Shown here: one piece after another, positions 1-7,260 of the stretch
How the letters are laid out: each line of letters begins with the position of its first letter
How positions within the stretch are numbered: the first letter of the stretch is position 1
Assembly (NCBI GenBank): GCA_003224195.1
Contig: QHYP01000138.1
Coordinates: 1 to 10,266, forward strand
DNA: 10,266 nt
Direction: 5' to 3'
Source of the DNA: Acidobacteriota bacterium
Lineage (GTDB): Bacteria; Acidobacteriota; Terriglobia; Acidiferrales; UBA7541
Made by a program: the position numbers and the translations under genes
The notes under the pieces: generated by a model
Database searches by the model: none
What the model was told of the DNA's origin: nothing
The model's input: only the letters and a program-made list of their open reading frames with translations

Positions 1-462
1 GAAGCTCCGGCCGTTCAGCGGCAACTCCTCGATCTGCTGCGTCCCGATCACGTTGGAGACCTCGCCGGAACGCGTTTCCACTGCAATCGCCTCGCTCAGC
101 ACCGTAACCGATTCGGTGGCAACGCCAACCTCCAGAACAATCGGCACGACCTTCTCGTCGGCCACGTGGAGGTCGATTCCTTTCTTCTGACTGGTCTTGA
201 ATCCGGCAACTTTCACGCTTAGGGTGTACGTACCGGGGTCAAGATTGGACATCGTGTAGAACCCGGAATCGCTGGTCGTCACGGTCCTTTTTGAGCCGGT
301 CTGCTCGTGGGTGATCGTGACCTCAGCGTTAGGTATTACGGCCCCCGAGGAATCGCTAACCGTTCCGCTGATGGTGCCTTGGGTCCGTTGGGCGTGCAGA
401 GTCCCCGCCAAACCGAAAAACAAGCAGACTCCAAGCACAGTGCCTAGTATCTTATGTCGCAT
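1..462 (-). CDS. TonB-dependent receptor, Oar-like, with N-terminal carboxypeptidase-regulatory domain (partial, N-terminus only)
   Basis: The frame runs open from an ATG at 462-460 to base 1, giving the first 154 residues; the rest lies outside the window. Residues 1-24 form a signal peptide ending LHA before Gln25. Residues about 28-110 match a CarboxypepD_reg-like beta-sandwich: the opening TISGTVSDSSGAVIPNAEVT, then GFYTMSNLDPGTYTLSV and VAGFKT. From about 120, the stretch SNVIGTQQIEELPLNGRSF is the usual start of the plug domain in large acidobacterial Oar-like receptors, which are normally around 1000 residues or more. Such proteins sit in the outer membrane and are thought to import or bind large substrates using TonB energy; the substrate here cannot be told. 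A weak purine-rich stretch (GGCGGGGG), not a good Shine-Dalgarno, precedes the ATG. A promoter with a block shared with the next gene lies at 528-578. Confidence 0.9.
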   Translation of the reverse strand, partial: MRHKILGTVLGVCLFFGLAGTLHAQRTQGTISGTVSDSSGAVIPNAEVTITHEQTGSKRTVTTSDSGFYTMSNLDPGTYTLSVKVAGFKTSQKKGIDLHVADEKVVPIVLEVGVATESVTVLSEAIAVETRSGEVSNVIGTQQIEELPLNGRSF

Positions 463-486
463 TGGCAACCCCCGCCGAAATGGTTC

Positions 487-509
487 TGTGGAGGTGGACT
501 CCCACCACA
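487..509 (-). promoter_or_regulatory. Hairpin in the predicted receptor mRNA leader
   Basis: The inner stem is GGTGG/CCACC (493-497 with 502-506) around a four-base loop. An alternative outer pairing, TGTGG with CCACA (487-491 with 505-509), overlaps it. It lies between the predicted start of transcription near 521 and the start codon at 462. It could affect translation or mRNA stability; no function is shown. Confidence 0.35.
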
Positions 510-527
510 TGAACAAAGTATGGCTAG

Positions 528-556
528 CGTTTACTCCAGGAATGTGCGTTTGTCAA
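528..556 (-). promoter_or_regulatory. Predicted promoter of the TonB receptor gene
   Basis: On the minus strand a perfect -35 hexamer TTGACA (556-551) is followed after 17 bases by TAAACG (533-528), a weak -10. The predicted leader is about 60 bases. The weak -10 together with a strong conserved upstream block would fit an activator-dependent promoter, but that is inference. Confidence 0.5.
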
Positions 557-578
557 CAGAAAAATCGTTATTGCAGAG
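551..578 (-). promoter_or_regulatory. Conserved 28-base promoter box, copy 1
   Basis: The minus strand reads CTCTGC, then AATAACGATTTT, then TCT, then GTTGACA. It matches the copy at 2976-3003 in 24 of 28 bases, both ending at the -35 hexamer. Mismatches are at box positions 5, 6, 19 and 21. Confidence 0.6.
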
Positions 579-769
579 CTGCCGCGCGTCCGTAAGGGCT
601 GTGGAAAATCAAGAGGGCGCCCGTGGGCCACTTACCGACACGGCGCGAGCCAAAACATGGGCCGTGCCCACGGGCCGATCAGCAAAAATGGTCAACGGGA
701 GCCGACTTCCCCGCTCGCCACACGTGCGATCGGTGCGTCCGTCCTGGTGGTACTGGTCCTCTTTTGGCG

Positions 770-2884
770 CTACTGCGCGAAGATACTGACAGTCGGCGCC
801 GTGTTGGTCGTACTAACGTCAATCAGAACGAATTTCGTCGGCGAAACTAAGTAGCCAACGATCGTGGTGCCGAAGGCCGTGCGCCCGTTGGAAGACACGG
901 AATAGCTGAACGACTGCGTTTGTCCGGCGGTCAGCGTGCCATTGCTTGAGCTATTATCCGTTGTCACGTTCACGGTGCCAACGCCGTTGGCCGTGGCCAT
1001 GCCCGAGGAGACGCTCGAGGCCGTCACGGTTGCCGGGGCGGTGCCGACGAAGTAGTTGCCGAAGATGGAGCCAGCATTCAGCGGCCCGGCGGATTGGGCC
1101 TCGAAAGTGCCGAGGCTCGCGTCGGAGCTTGACTCCAGGGCAAACCCTTTGTTGGTATCCACGAGATAGAGGATGGAGAGCACGGGCGAGGGGCTTGTTA
1201 CGGGCGGAGTACCCTTTGTGACCGTGCTGGCGACGCGCCCGTTCGCGCTGACCGAATAAGTGATGCCAGTAACGCTCGCGTTCGCGTTGATCGTGCCGCC
1301 GTCATTTTCGTCTTGTGCCACGCTGATGGAAGTACTGGCAGATGTAAACGTTGCCACGCCGACCGTGACTTTAGCGGACGTGGTTGCGCCGGTGGCAATC
1401 CCCGCCTCTTCAAAGACCGCGTTGCCGCTCAGGGAACTGCTTGTGAACGACGTCGAGGTCTGCGAAAGCACTTCGCCGCTTTTCAGTCCAGCAGTAACTT
1501 CGGCGTCCGTCGTCTCGAGGAGCAAGGTCTTTGCGGAAGCAACGTAGAAGACGAAGTTAGTGGTCGCCCCTCCAGCGGTCAAGGTGCCCGTCGCGCGCCC
1601 ATTCGTGTCGGGTGCCGTGTAAGTGCCCGTGAACGCCTGGCTGTTGGTCACTGTGCCGGAGTCATTTACATCTTCGAGGCCATTCTTGAGGTTCCCGGCT
1701 CCGTCGGCGTCGAAACGCCCCGCTTCCGCGATACGTTTCCCTGAAGAGTCCTGCCCGGAGAAGCCGAAGGCGTACGCGCCGGTGATCTTGCTCTGCGAAA
1801 ATGCAGTCGAGTCCTGCAAGAGCATGACACCAGAGACGCGCGTGCCGGCGGCGCCCGTGGTGTCGTCGAATTCGATAAGGCTTGCCGTTGTGGCCACGCC
1901 GGAAGAATTAAAACCGCCGAGCGCGATCGCATATTTCGTCGTGCCGACTGAGTTCGTGATGCTGAGGGTGCCGCGGTTGTCCGCACCAATGCTATAGGTC
2001 CCGGTGATTGAGACATTGAGCTGCGGACACGCTAGGCAAATTGGGCTCGTAGCCGGACCGTTGATATCCTCAACGCCCCCGGTGATGGCACCTTTGCCAT
2101 CGGCCGTGAGGCTTCCGCTGATTGCGACCTGCTTCCCGCTGGCGTCGTCAAAGCCGTTAAACAAAAAAGCGTACTGCCCGCTTAGCTTTGAGGTGTAAGC
2201 GGAGGTGGAGGTGACGATGATGGTGGAACTGCCGGATTTAGTCGTATCTGTCACCGATTTTGCGGTAATAGTCACCGTCGTCATAGCGGGCAACAAGCTG
2301 CTCGGCGCATTATAAGTGACCGCGCTGGGCGTCGCGTCGGTCAGTGTGCCACAGCCGGGCGAACACGGTGACACTGACACCGGGGGGTTACCCTGCGTAA
2401 CTTGCGTTAGTGACCAGGTAACTTGTTTACTGGATGTGTTTCCCACCGTGGAGGAGAACTGCAACGCGGTATTCACCTGTGCGCTGGGTGAGCCGGGAGA
2501 GACCGCGACCGTGATGGCAGGAACGGTGATGGTTGCTGTACCCGTCTGCTTCGTGTCCGCAACGGAAGTCGCGGTGAGAGTCACGGTCAACGTGCTCGCG
2601 GGCGGGCCTGGCGGCGTGTAAATCACGGAGGTCGGCGAGTTGCCGCTGAGCGTGCCGCAGCTAGAGACCGAGCAGCTCACGCTCCAGGTGACGCCCCCCG
2701 AGCCATTCGTCACAGTCGCCGTGAACGTCTGCGGCGTGCCGTCTTCCAGGACTATGGCCGTGGCGGGCGTGACCAAGACTGTGACGGGCAGGCGCTCTCC
2801 GCCGCCACAACCCGATACCACAAAAACGCATAGAAGTCCGGTCAAAGACAGAATGGACAGAAGGCGCGCTTTGGTCCGCTCCAT
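770..2884 (-). CDS. Secreted lipoprotein with two Ig-like domains and four beta-rich repeats
   Basis: 704 residues. I chose the ATG at 2884 over an in-frame start 8 codons upstream because AGGAGGA (2894-2888) lies directly before it. The N-terminus has a basic start, a hydrophobic core and a lipobox VSGC with lipid-modifiable Cys26, so it should be lipid-anchored in the envelope. Two Ig-like domains follow (about 33-122 and 123-228). Each has a V-T-W-S strand, a Cys pair before GTL (C71/C76 and C174/C178), and an A-T/K-S-V-x-D-T-x-K/Q end. Residues 234-704 hold four units of about 120-130 residues starting near 234, 367, 485 and 605; the first two are clearest, with YAFxFxGxD, xADGxGxxxxGxED and a later TGTY. 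Such proteins are common and uncharacterised in Acidobacteriota; an adhesive or structural surface role is inferred. It shares a promoter box with the receptor gene. Confidence 0.85.
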   Translation of the reverse strand: MERTKARLLSILSLTGLLCVFVVSGCGGGERLPVTVLVTPATAIVLEDGTPQTFTATVTNGSGGVTWSVSCSVSSCGTLSGNSPTSVIYTPPGPPASTLTVTLTATSVADTKQTGTATITVPAITVAVSPGSPSAQVNTALQFSSTVGNTSSKQVTWSLTQVTQGNPPVSVSPCSPGCGTLTDATPSAVTYNAPSSLLPAMTTVTITAKSVTDTTKSGSSTIIVTSTSAYTSKLSGQYAFLFNGFDDASGKQVAISGSLTADGKGAITGGVEDINGPATSPICLACPQLNVSITGTYSIGADNRGTLSITNSVGTTKYAIALGGFNSSGVATTASLIEFDDTTGAAGTRVSGVMLLQDSTAFSQSKITGAYAFGFSGQDSSGKRIAEAGRFDADGAGNLKNGLEDVNDSGTVTNSQAFTGTYTAPDTNGRATGTLTAGGATTNFVFYVASAKTLLLETTDAEVTAGLKSGEVLSQTSTSFTSSSLSGNAVFEEAGIATGATTSAKVTVGVATFTSASTSISVAQDENDGGTINANASVTGITYSVSANGRVASTVTKGTPPVTSPSPVLSILYLVDTNKGFALESSSDASLGTFEAQSAGPLNAGSIFGNYFVGTAPATVTASSVSSGMATANGVGTVNVTTDNSSSNGTLTAGQTQSFSYSVSSNGRTAFGTTIVGYLVSPTKFVLIDVSTTNTAPTVSIFAQ

Positions 2885-2887
2885 AAT

Positions 2888-2894
2888 TCCTCCT
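2888..2894 (-). promoter_or_regulatory. Ribosome binding site of the lipoprotein gene
   Basis: AGGAGGA lies three bases before the ATG at 2884 (four bases from the GGAGG core). It is near-consensus and decides the start against the longer in-frame alternative at 2908. Confidence 0.8.
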
Positions 2895-2952
2895 GAACGC
2901 ATCAACAAGTGGCAGGTTTCGGAATCCCTGTTTTCGTCTCCAAAGTGCGCGG

Positions 2953-2981
2953 AACATACATCTGGCCGCGAATGATGTCAA
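2953..2981 (-). promoter_or_regulatory. Predicted sigma70-type promoter of the lipoprotein gene
   Basis: TTGACA (2981-2976), a 17-base spacer, and TATGTT (2958-2953). The -35 is perfect and the -10 matches 4 of 6. Transcription would start near 2946, leaving a leader of about 60 bases. Confidence 0.65.
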
Positions 2982-3003
2982 CGGGAAAATCGTTATTCTA
3001 GAG
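2976..3003 (-). promoter_or_regulatory. Conserved 28-base promoter box, copy 2
   Basis: The minus strand reads CTCTAG, then AATAACGATTTT, then CCC, then GTTGACA, 24 of 28 identical to the copy at 551-578. The AT-rich part sits where an UP element or an activator site would lie. Confidence 0.6.
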
Positions 3004-3147
3004 AAGCCCTGTTGGCGGACGACAGGTTCGGTCCTACCCTGCTAAAGCGTGCCTGGAAGAAGCCTCCAACGGATTACGGATTGGATTGAATTTGGATTGG
3101 GCGACCGGGAACCACAACGTCTTCGCGTTGTGACCTGGGGGCCCCTT

Positions 3148-3172
3148 CCGGCTGGCGTTTTTGCTCAGCCGG
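3148..3172 (-). terminator. Hairpin just after the 233-residue secreted protein gene
   Basis: CCGGCTG and CAGCCGG (7 perfect pairs) enclose an 11-base loop. It starts two bases after the TGA stop. No T-tract follows on the minus strand, so it may stabilise the 3' end or act with Rho instead of being a classic intrinsic terminator. Confidence 0.4.
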
Positions 3173-3174
3173 CT

Positions 3175-3876
3175 TCAGTAGCTCAATCCATCCCGGTACG
3201 TCATCTTTGCGGACTTGAAGGTCAGGAACATCCGCTGGTTGACCACAGGCGTAAAGAAGTCGAAACGGATCTCTTTGTCTTGAGGCCCGAAGACCGGCTG
3301 ACCGTTCACGACCCGGGGGAAAATGAACTTGGCGCCGGTGCCGTCCGCGCTCGGGGGAAAATACTCGCGTAGCTCCACTCGTCCAAGCCGCTGGCTGATC
3401 AGATACACCCGTTGCTTGAGCAAATCTGCCGTTGCCATTTGGAAGAACGTGCGCAGTTCGCGCTCGGCATTCGGGTCGTTCGTGGCGTAGTCAACCGCGA
3501 CAATCACGCGATCCGCTACGTCGAGATCTAACGCGCGCTTGAAGCGCGTATCGAATTCCTGCCGCTGCTCCGGCGCCATCTGATCGTAGTTGTTCATCAA
3601 CTGCGCCATGCGCACGTACGCCTCGCGCACCGGGCGCCCCGAAAAGAAACGCACGGTAAAGCGGTAGTACAGCTCCTTCTCCCCCGCCGCGCCCGAGTTT
3701 ATGCCACCAGCAATCTGGTTGAATGTCTGGTTCTGCGACCACGGCGAATCGCTGAGCATGCGCAGCACCTCCTCGCGCTTCCACTTGTCAAATGGCTGCT
3801 CCCAAAAATCCTTGGCGAGGAGCAAGGAAGCGGAGGAGAGGAGAACGAACAACAGCATCACCCTGCGAAGAGCCAT
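3175..3876 (-). CDS. Uncharacterised secreted protein of 233 residues
   Basis: The ATG at 3876 is preceded by AGGAG (3888-3884) seven bases away and opens a good signal peptide: a basic MALRR start, a long Leu/Val/Ser core, and likely cleavage after LLLA near residue 21. The frame extends 19 codons further upstream, but those would overlap the predicted promoter. The mature protein has no cysteine. It begins KDFWEQPFDKW and continues EEVLRMLSDSPW, a Trp-rich opening I associate with acidobacterial secreted proteins of unknown function. The middle (about 60-165) is probably helical and rich in Arg and Glu. The C-terminal part (about 170-233) looks like beta strands: VELREYFPP, AKFIFPR, KEIRFDFFTP, MFLTFKSAKM. 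I do not recognise a named domain or catalytic motif. The gene is divergent from the TPR operon. Confidence 0.75.
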   Translation of the reverse strand: MALRRVMLLFVLLSSASLLLAKDFWEQPFDKWKREEVLRMLSDSPWSQNQTFNQIAGGINSGAAGEKELYYRFTVRFFSGRPVREAYVRMAQLMNNYDQMAPEQRQEFDTRFKRALDLDVADRVIVAVDYATNDPNAERELRTFFQMATADLLKQRVYLISQRLGRVELREYFPPSADGTGAKFIFPRVVNGQPVFGPQDKEIRFDFFTPVVNQRMFLTFKSAKMTYRDGLSY

Positions 3877-3883
3877 TGGAAAA

Positions 3884-3888
3884 CTCCT
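3884..3888 (-). promoter_or_regulatory. Ribosome binding site of the 233-residue protein gene
   Basis: AGGAG with a seven-base spacer to the ATG at 3876. It selects this start over the longer in-frame alternative at 3933. Confidence 0.7.
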
Positions 3889-3904
3889 GCGGAACGATTC
3901 GCCC

Positions 3905-3933
3905 ATCGTATGCCCAGCGGGGTCGCGAAGCAA
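3905..3933 (-). promoter_or_regulatory. Candidate promoter of the 233-residue protein gene
   Basis: TTGCTT (3933-3928), a 17-base spacer, and TACGAT (3910-3905). The -10 matches 4 of 6 and the -35 only 3 of 6. It would give a leader of about 22 bases carrying the ribosome site. A TTGACA at 3989-3984 has no -10 at proper spacing. Confidence 0.4.
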
Positions 3934-4020
3934 GATGCGTGTGCCCTGGGTCGCTTGGGCGCGCCCTTAGCAGCTCCGAGGCCTGTCAACGACCGGACGT
4001 TCCCCCGTGCCGGTCTCAAA

Positions 4021-4049
4021 TTGACTTGCCGGGAACGCTCCGTTACGAT
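4021..4049 (+). promoter_or_regulatory. Predicted promoter of the TPR-propeller operon
   Basis: TTGACT (4021-4026), a 17-base spacer, and TACGAT (4044-4049): 5 of 6 and 4 of 6 matches. Transcription would begin near 4056, which argues against the GTG at 4052 as the start of the TPR protein. Confidence 0.6.
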
Positions 4050-4069
4050 GGGTGCCTCTGTTCCTACGC

Positions 4070-5461
4070 ATGGTTTCCCGAGGGCGCCTGCCTATAGTGG
4101 CGAATTTACGTTCCATACTGCTGCCCCTGCTGGTAGTCGTAGCTTACCCATGTTATGCGCAAGCACCGGCCACAACCGCGGCACAACTCGACCGCGCCGC
4201 CCGCTTCGTGGACGCCGGCGATTGGCAGAAGGCCGAACAGACGCTGCGAGCGGTGCTCCGCGCAGACCCGAACCAAGCGGACGCGCTCAACCTGCTCGGC
4301 ATCGTCGCAGGAAAGCAGGGGCGGACCGACGAAGCGGAAGCGCTTTTTCGCAAGGCGATGGTATCGAATCCCTCGCTCGCGGCCGCCTGGGCCAATCTCG
4401 CACAGCTTTACAAGCAGCGTGGCGACGTCGAGCGCGCCCTGCAAACACTCGAAGAGGGCCTGGGCCATGCGCCGCACGACCCGCGCTTGCTTTCCGAGAC
4501 GGCCATGCAGCTGGCCGAGCGTAGTCAGTTCAGCGAGGCCGTGCGCCGGCTCGAGGCGGTTCCGCCCGCGGCGCGCACGAGCGATTACTGGGAGCTGCTG
4601 GGGCAGCTTTACCTGTCCGCCGGTGATTTCACGCAAGCCGAAGAAAATCTGCGCCGTGCGCTCCAAGGCAAACCGGATTCGGTGACGGCGCTGCGCCAGT
4701 TGGCTGGCATCGCATTGAAGCAGGGCGATCCCGCGCGGGCGTGGCAGTATCTCTCCCGCGCTCTCCGCCTCGCGCCGAACTCGCCCGAGTTGCTCTACGA
4801 GTACGCGCAAGTCTGCCTGCAGGACAAGCTCTCGAGCGAGGCTGTGCTTGCCATGCGCAAGGCCGTGCTCATGGAGCCGGATCGGCCGGAGTTCAGTTTC
4901 TTCCTGGGAAACGCGCTGCTCGAGACCCCCGATTTCCACGAGGCGCTACCCTACTTCCGGCGCTACGCCGAGTTGCGTCCAAACGATACGCAAGGTCACC
5001 TTTCGCTCGGCTGGGCGCTCTTCCTCGAAAAGAACTTTCCCGAAGCGCGGCAGCAGCTGGAAGAGACGCTCCGACTCGACCCGAAACAAGCTGACGCCTG
5101 GTACCACCTCGGTATGATTGCCTACGAAACGAACGACGACGCGAAAGCGCTCGAACTCTTGACGCGCGCGCTGGAACTGGCACCCGGGCACGCGCGTGCA
5201 CATTGGGGCTTGGGCATGGTGCATTCGCGCGAGGGCCGCTACGAAAAGGCCCGCGACGAGTTCGAGGCGGCCTCCCGGCTCGATCCCGACGAACCGAAAG
5301 TCCACTACCAGTTGAGCCAGCTTTACGCCCGGCTCGGCGATGCCGAGCGCGCTCGCAGCGAGCTTCAGCTCTATCAGGAGGCACAAAAGAAGTCCGACGA
5401 GCGCATCAAGCTCAGCCAGAAGCTCCCTTCGATGGGGGAAAACGGACACCCGAGGCCTTGA
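4070..5461 (+). CDS. Exported TPR protein with twelve tandem repeats
   Basis: 463 residues from the ATG at 4070. A GTG at 4097 is a real alternative: it gives a compact signal peptide (MANLRS, a Leu/Val core, then CYAQA with cleavage before PATT) and has a purine stretch upstream; neither start has a strong ribosome site. After the signal, about residues 37-445 are filled by twelve back-to-back TPR units of 33-34 residues, for example DALNLLGIVAGKQGRTDEAE and QGHLSLGWALFLEKNFPEAR, most ending in L-x-P-x. A short charged, Lys-rich tail follows. A TPR superhelix of this size binds protein partners; there is no enzymatic domain. Its stop is one base from the start of the propeller protein, so the two are probably made together and may interact. 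Location is periplasmic or outside if the signal is cleaved. Confidence 0.88.
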   Translation: MVSRGRLPIVANLRSILLPLLVVVAYPCYAQAPATTAAQLDRAARFVDAGDWQKAEQTLRAVLRADPNQADALNLLGIVAGKQGRTDEAEALFRKAMVSNPSLAAAWANLAQLYKQRGDVERALQTLEEGLGHAPHDPRLLSETAMQLAERSQFSEAVRRLEAVPPAARTSDYWELLGQLYLSAGDFTQAEENLRRALQGKPDSVTALRQLAGIALKQGDPARAWQYLSRALRLAPNSPELLYEYAQVCLQDKLSSEAVLAMRKAVLMEPDRPEFSFFLGNALLETPDFHEALPYFRRYAELRPNDTQGHLSLGWALFLEKNFPEARQQLEETLRLDPKQADAWYHLGMIAYETNDDAKALELLTRALELAPGHARAHWGLGMVHSREGRYEKARDEFEAASRLDPDEPKVHYQLSQLYARLGDAERARSELQLYQEAQKKSDERIKLSQKLPSMGENGHPRP

Positions 5462-5462
5462 G

Positions 5463-7178
5463 ATGAGATTGTTGCTCGGCTTGCTCATCCCGGTATTACT
5501 TTTCTGCGTTGCGGTCCCGACCTTCCTCACGATCCTTGAAGCAGCGACGCGCGTGCACTTCGTGGACATCACGGACACCGCCGGCGTGCGCTTCAAGCAC
5601 GTTTCGGCGCCCGAGAAGAAATACATTGTCGAGTCCATGAGCGGCGGCGTCGCGCTCTTCGACTATGACAACGACGGCTGCCTGGACATCTACTTCACGA
5701 ACGCCCTCACCGTCGAAACGGCTTCCGATCCGAAAAGCTCGCGGAGCGCGCTCTACCACAATAATTGCGACGGCACCTTCACCGACGTGACCGACCACGC
5801 CGGCGTAGGATACGCGGGCTGGGCCATGGGCGTTCTGGCCGCCGACTTCGATGGCGACGGGTGGGAAGATCTGTACGTTACCTGTCTCGGCCATAACCAC
5901 CTTTACCACAACAACGGCAACGGTACGTTTACCGATATTACGGACAAGGCCGGTGTGGACGACCCGCGCTGGTCCACGGGCGCGGCACTCGGTGATTTCG
6001 ATAACGACGGCGCGCCCGACCTGTTCGTCGCCAACTACGTCGATTTCAAACTCAGCGACCTCCCGAAGTTCGGCAAAGGAAAATTTTGCGAATACCGTGG
6101 CGTGCCCGTGCAGTGCGGGCCCCGCGGCCTACCTGGTGCCGGCGACAGCCTCTTCCGCAACAACGGCGATGGCACCTTCACGAATGTCACGCAAAAGGCG
6201 GGCGTCGGCGACCCGGACGGCCGCTACGGCCTGGGCGTGGTTTGGACCGACGTGGATGGCGACGGCTGGCAGGACCTCTACGTTGCCAACGATAGCGGCC
6301 CGAACTTTCTCTACCACAACAAGCACAACGGCACGTTTGAGGAAATCGGCTACCTGGCGGGCACCGCGGTCGGAGAAGACGGCAGCGAACAGGGTTCGAT
6401 GGGAGTCGCTGTTGGTGACTACCTCCACACCGGGCGCCTGGCGTTCTTCGTTAGCAACTTCGTGGATGAGTACGACACACTCTATCGCCACGACAAGCCA
6501 CTGTTTTTTACTGACGTCTCGTTTTCTTCGGGAATTGCGAAAGTAAGGGGACCCTGGGTGGGCTGGGGGACTGCCTTTTTCGACTACGACAACGACGGCT
6601 GGCCTGACCTGATGGTCGTGAATGGCCACGTCTACCCGCAAGTGGACAACATCGACGTTGGGTCTAAGTACGCGCAGCGGATCCTGCTTTTCCACAACAA
6701 CGGTGACGGAACTTTCACGGAAGTGGCGGCGCAGACCGGCGAGGCTCTCATGGTGCCCCGCGTCAGCCGCGGCGCCGCCTTCGGCGATCTCTTCAACAAC
6801 GGCCACATCGACGTCGTCATCAATAATCTCGACGGCAAGCCCACAGTCCTGCGCAACGACGGCGGCGACCACAACGACTGGATCACAATCAAGATGGTTG
6901 GCATGGGGAAAAATCCCGATGCGCTGGGGGCACGCGTGAAGGTGGTGTCCGGCGATCTGGTTCAATGGGACGAGGTTCGGAGCGGCGGCAGCTATCTCTC
7001 CTCGAGTGATCTGCGCCTGCACTTCGGCTTGGCGCGACGGACACGCGTCGACCTGATCGAGGTCCACTGGCCCGACGGCAAGGTGGAAACCGTCAAGGAC
7101 GTACCAGCTAACAACTTCCTCACCGTTCAGTACGGCAAGGGCCTGGTGAAAATTACTCCCCCCGAAGGGAGGTCTTAA
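5463..7178 (+). CDS. CRTAC1-family FG-GAP/VCBS propeller protein with ASPIC/UnbV domain
   Basis: 571 residues. The ATG at 5463 follows the TPR stop by one base and has CGAGG seven bases upstream; an open extension to 5340 overlaps the TPR gene and is rejected. Residues 1-28 are a hydrophobic signal or anchor. Seven propeller repeats can be counted. Five keep the Ca-binding-like loop DxDxDG (starting at D67, D128, D178, D263 and D374); two are degenerate (GDYLHTGR near 318 and GDLFNNGH near 441). Most are paired with an HNNGDGTF-type strand. An insert with C209 and C218 (CEYRGVPVQCGPRGLPG) could form a disulfide. Residues about 485-560 match ASPIC/UnbV: GARVKVVSG, SGGSYLSSSDLRLHFGLA, VHWPDGKVE. 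The family is exported and thought to be adhesive or ligand-binding; its bacterial function is not established. Operon with the TPR gene. Confidence 0.92.
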   Translation: MRLLLGLLIPVLLFCVAVPTFLTILEAATRVHFVDITDTAGVRFKHVSAPEKKYIVESMSGGVALFDYDNDGCLDIYFTNALTVETASDPKSSRSALYHNNCDGTFTDVTDHAGVGYAGWAMGVLAADFDGDGWEDLYVTCLGHNHLYHNNGNGTFTDITDKAGVDDPRWSTGAALGDFDNDGAPDLFVANYVDFKLSDLPKFGKGKFCEYRGVPVQCGPRGLPGAGDSLFRNNGDGTFTNVTQKAGVGDPDGRYGLGVVWTDVDGDGWQDLYVANDSGPNFLYHNKHNGTFEEIGYLAGTAVGEDGSEQGSMGVAVGDYLHTGRLAFFVSNFVDEYDTLYRHDKPLFFTDVSFSSGIAKVRGPWVGWGTAFFDYDNDGWPDLMVVNGHVYPQVDNIDVGSKYAQRILLFHNNGDGTFTEVAAQTGEALMVPRVSRGAAFGDLFNNGHIDVVINNLDGKPTVLRNDGGDHNDWITIKMVGMGKNPDALGARVKVVSGDLVQWDEVRSGGSYLSSSDLRLHFGLARRTRVDLIEVHWPDGKVETVKDVPANNFLTVQYGKGLVKITPPEGRS

Positions 7179-7192
7179 CGATTTTTAGTCTG

Positions 7193-7211
7193 TTACAGGC
7201 ACCCTCTGTAA
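7193..7211 (+). terminator. Small hairpin after the propeller gene
   Basis: TTACAG and CTGTAA (6 perfect pairs) with a seven-base loop, followed by GTTT. It is 15 bases after the TAA stop. The stem is AT-rich, so it would be weak alone, but it is the first of two hairpins in tandem. Confidence 0.35.
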
Positions 7212-7229
7212 GTTTAAGGAGGGAAACAC

Positions 7230-7260
7230 GCCCCAGCGCAGCAGGGGGAACTGGGGCTTT
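7230..7260 (+). terminator. Probable terminator of the TPR-propeller operon
   Basis: GCCCCAG and CTGGGGC (7230-7236 with 7251-7257, 7 perfect pairs, GC-rich) enclose a 14-base loop and are followed by only TTT. The T-tract is short, so strength is uncertain. Confidence 0.45.

Larger units (their letters stand above)
463..769. other. Intergenic region between receptor and lipoprotein genes
   Basis: These 307 bases carry no convincing gene. The half next to the receptor holds its leader, a hairpin and its promoter (described separately). The half next to the lipoprotein stop contains a 10-base inverted repeat, gcccgtgggc at 619-628 and gcccacgggc at 666-675, with a 37-base spacer and no T-tract, so it is a poor intrinsic terminator. 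The short reading frames here have no ribosome site and do not look like proteins. Confidence 0.6.

Noticed and set aside
619..675. Inverted repeat as terminator of the lipoprotein gene
   Set aside because: 37-base spacer, no T-tract, and about 95 bases past the stop; kept only as a remark in the intergenic entry.
4106..4939. 277-codon minus-strand reading frame
   Set aside because: It lies entirely antisense to the TPR array, whose repeats are clear; long antisense frames are expected in GC-rich coding DNA.
6129..7067. 312-codon minus-strand reading frame
   Set aside because: Antisense to the propeller gene; its Val/Asp-rich runs are the mirror of repeated Asp-Asn-Asp codons.
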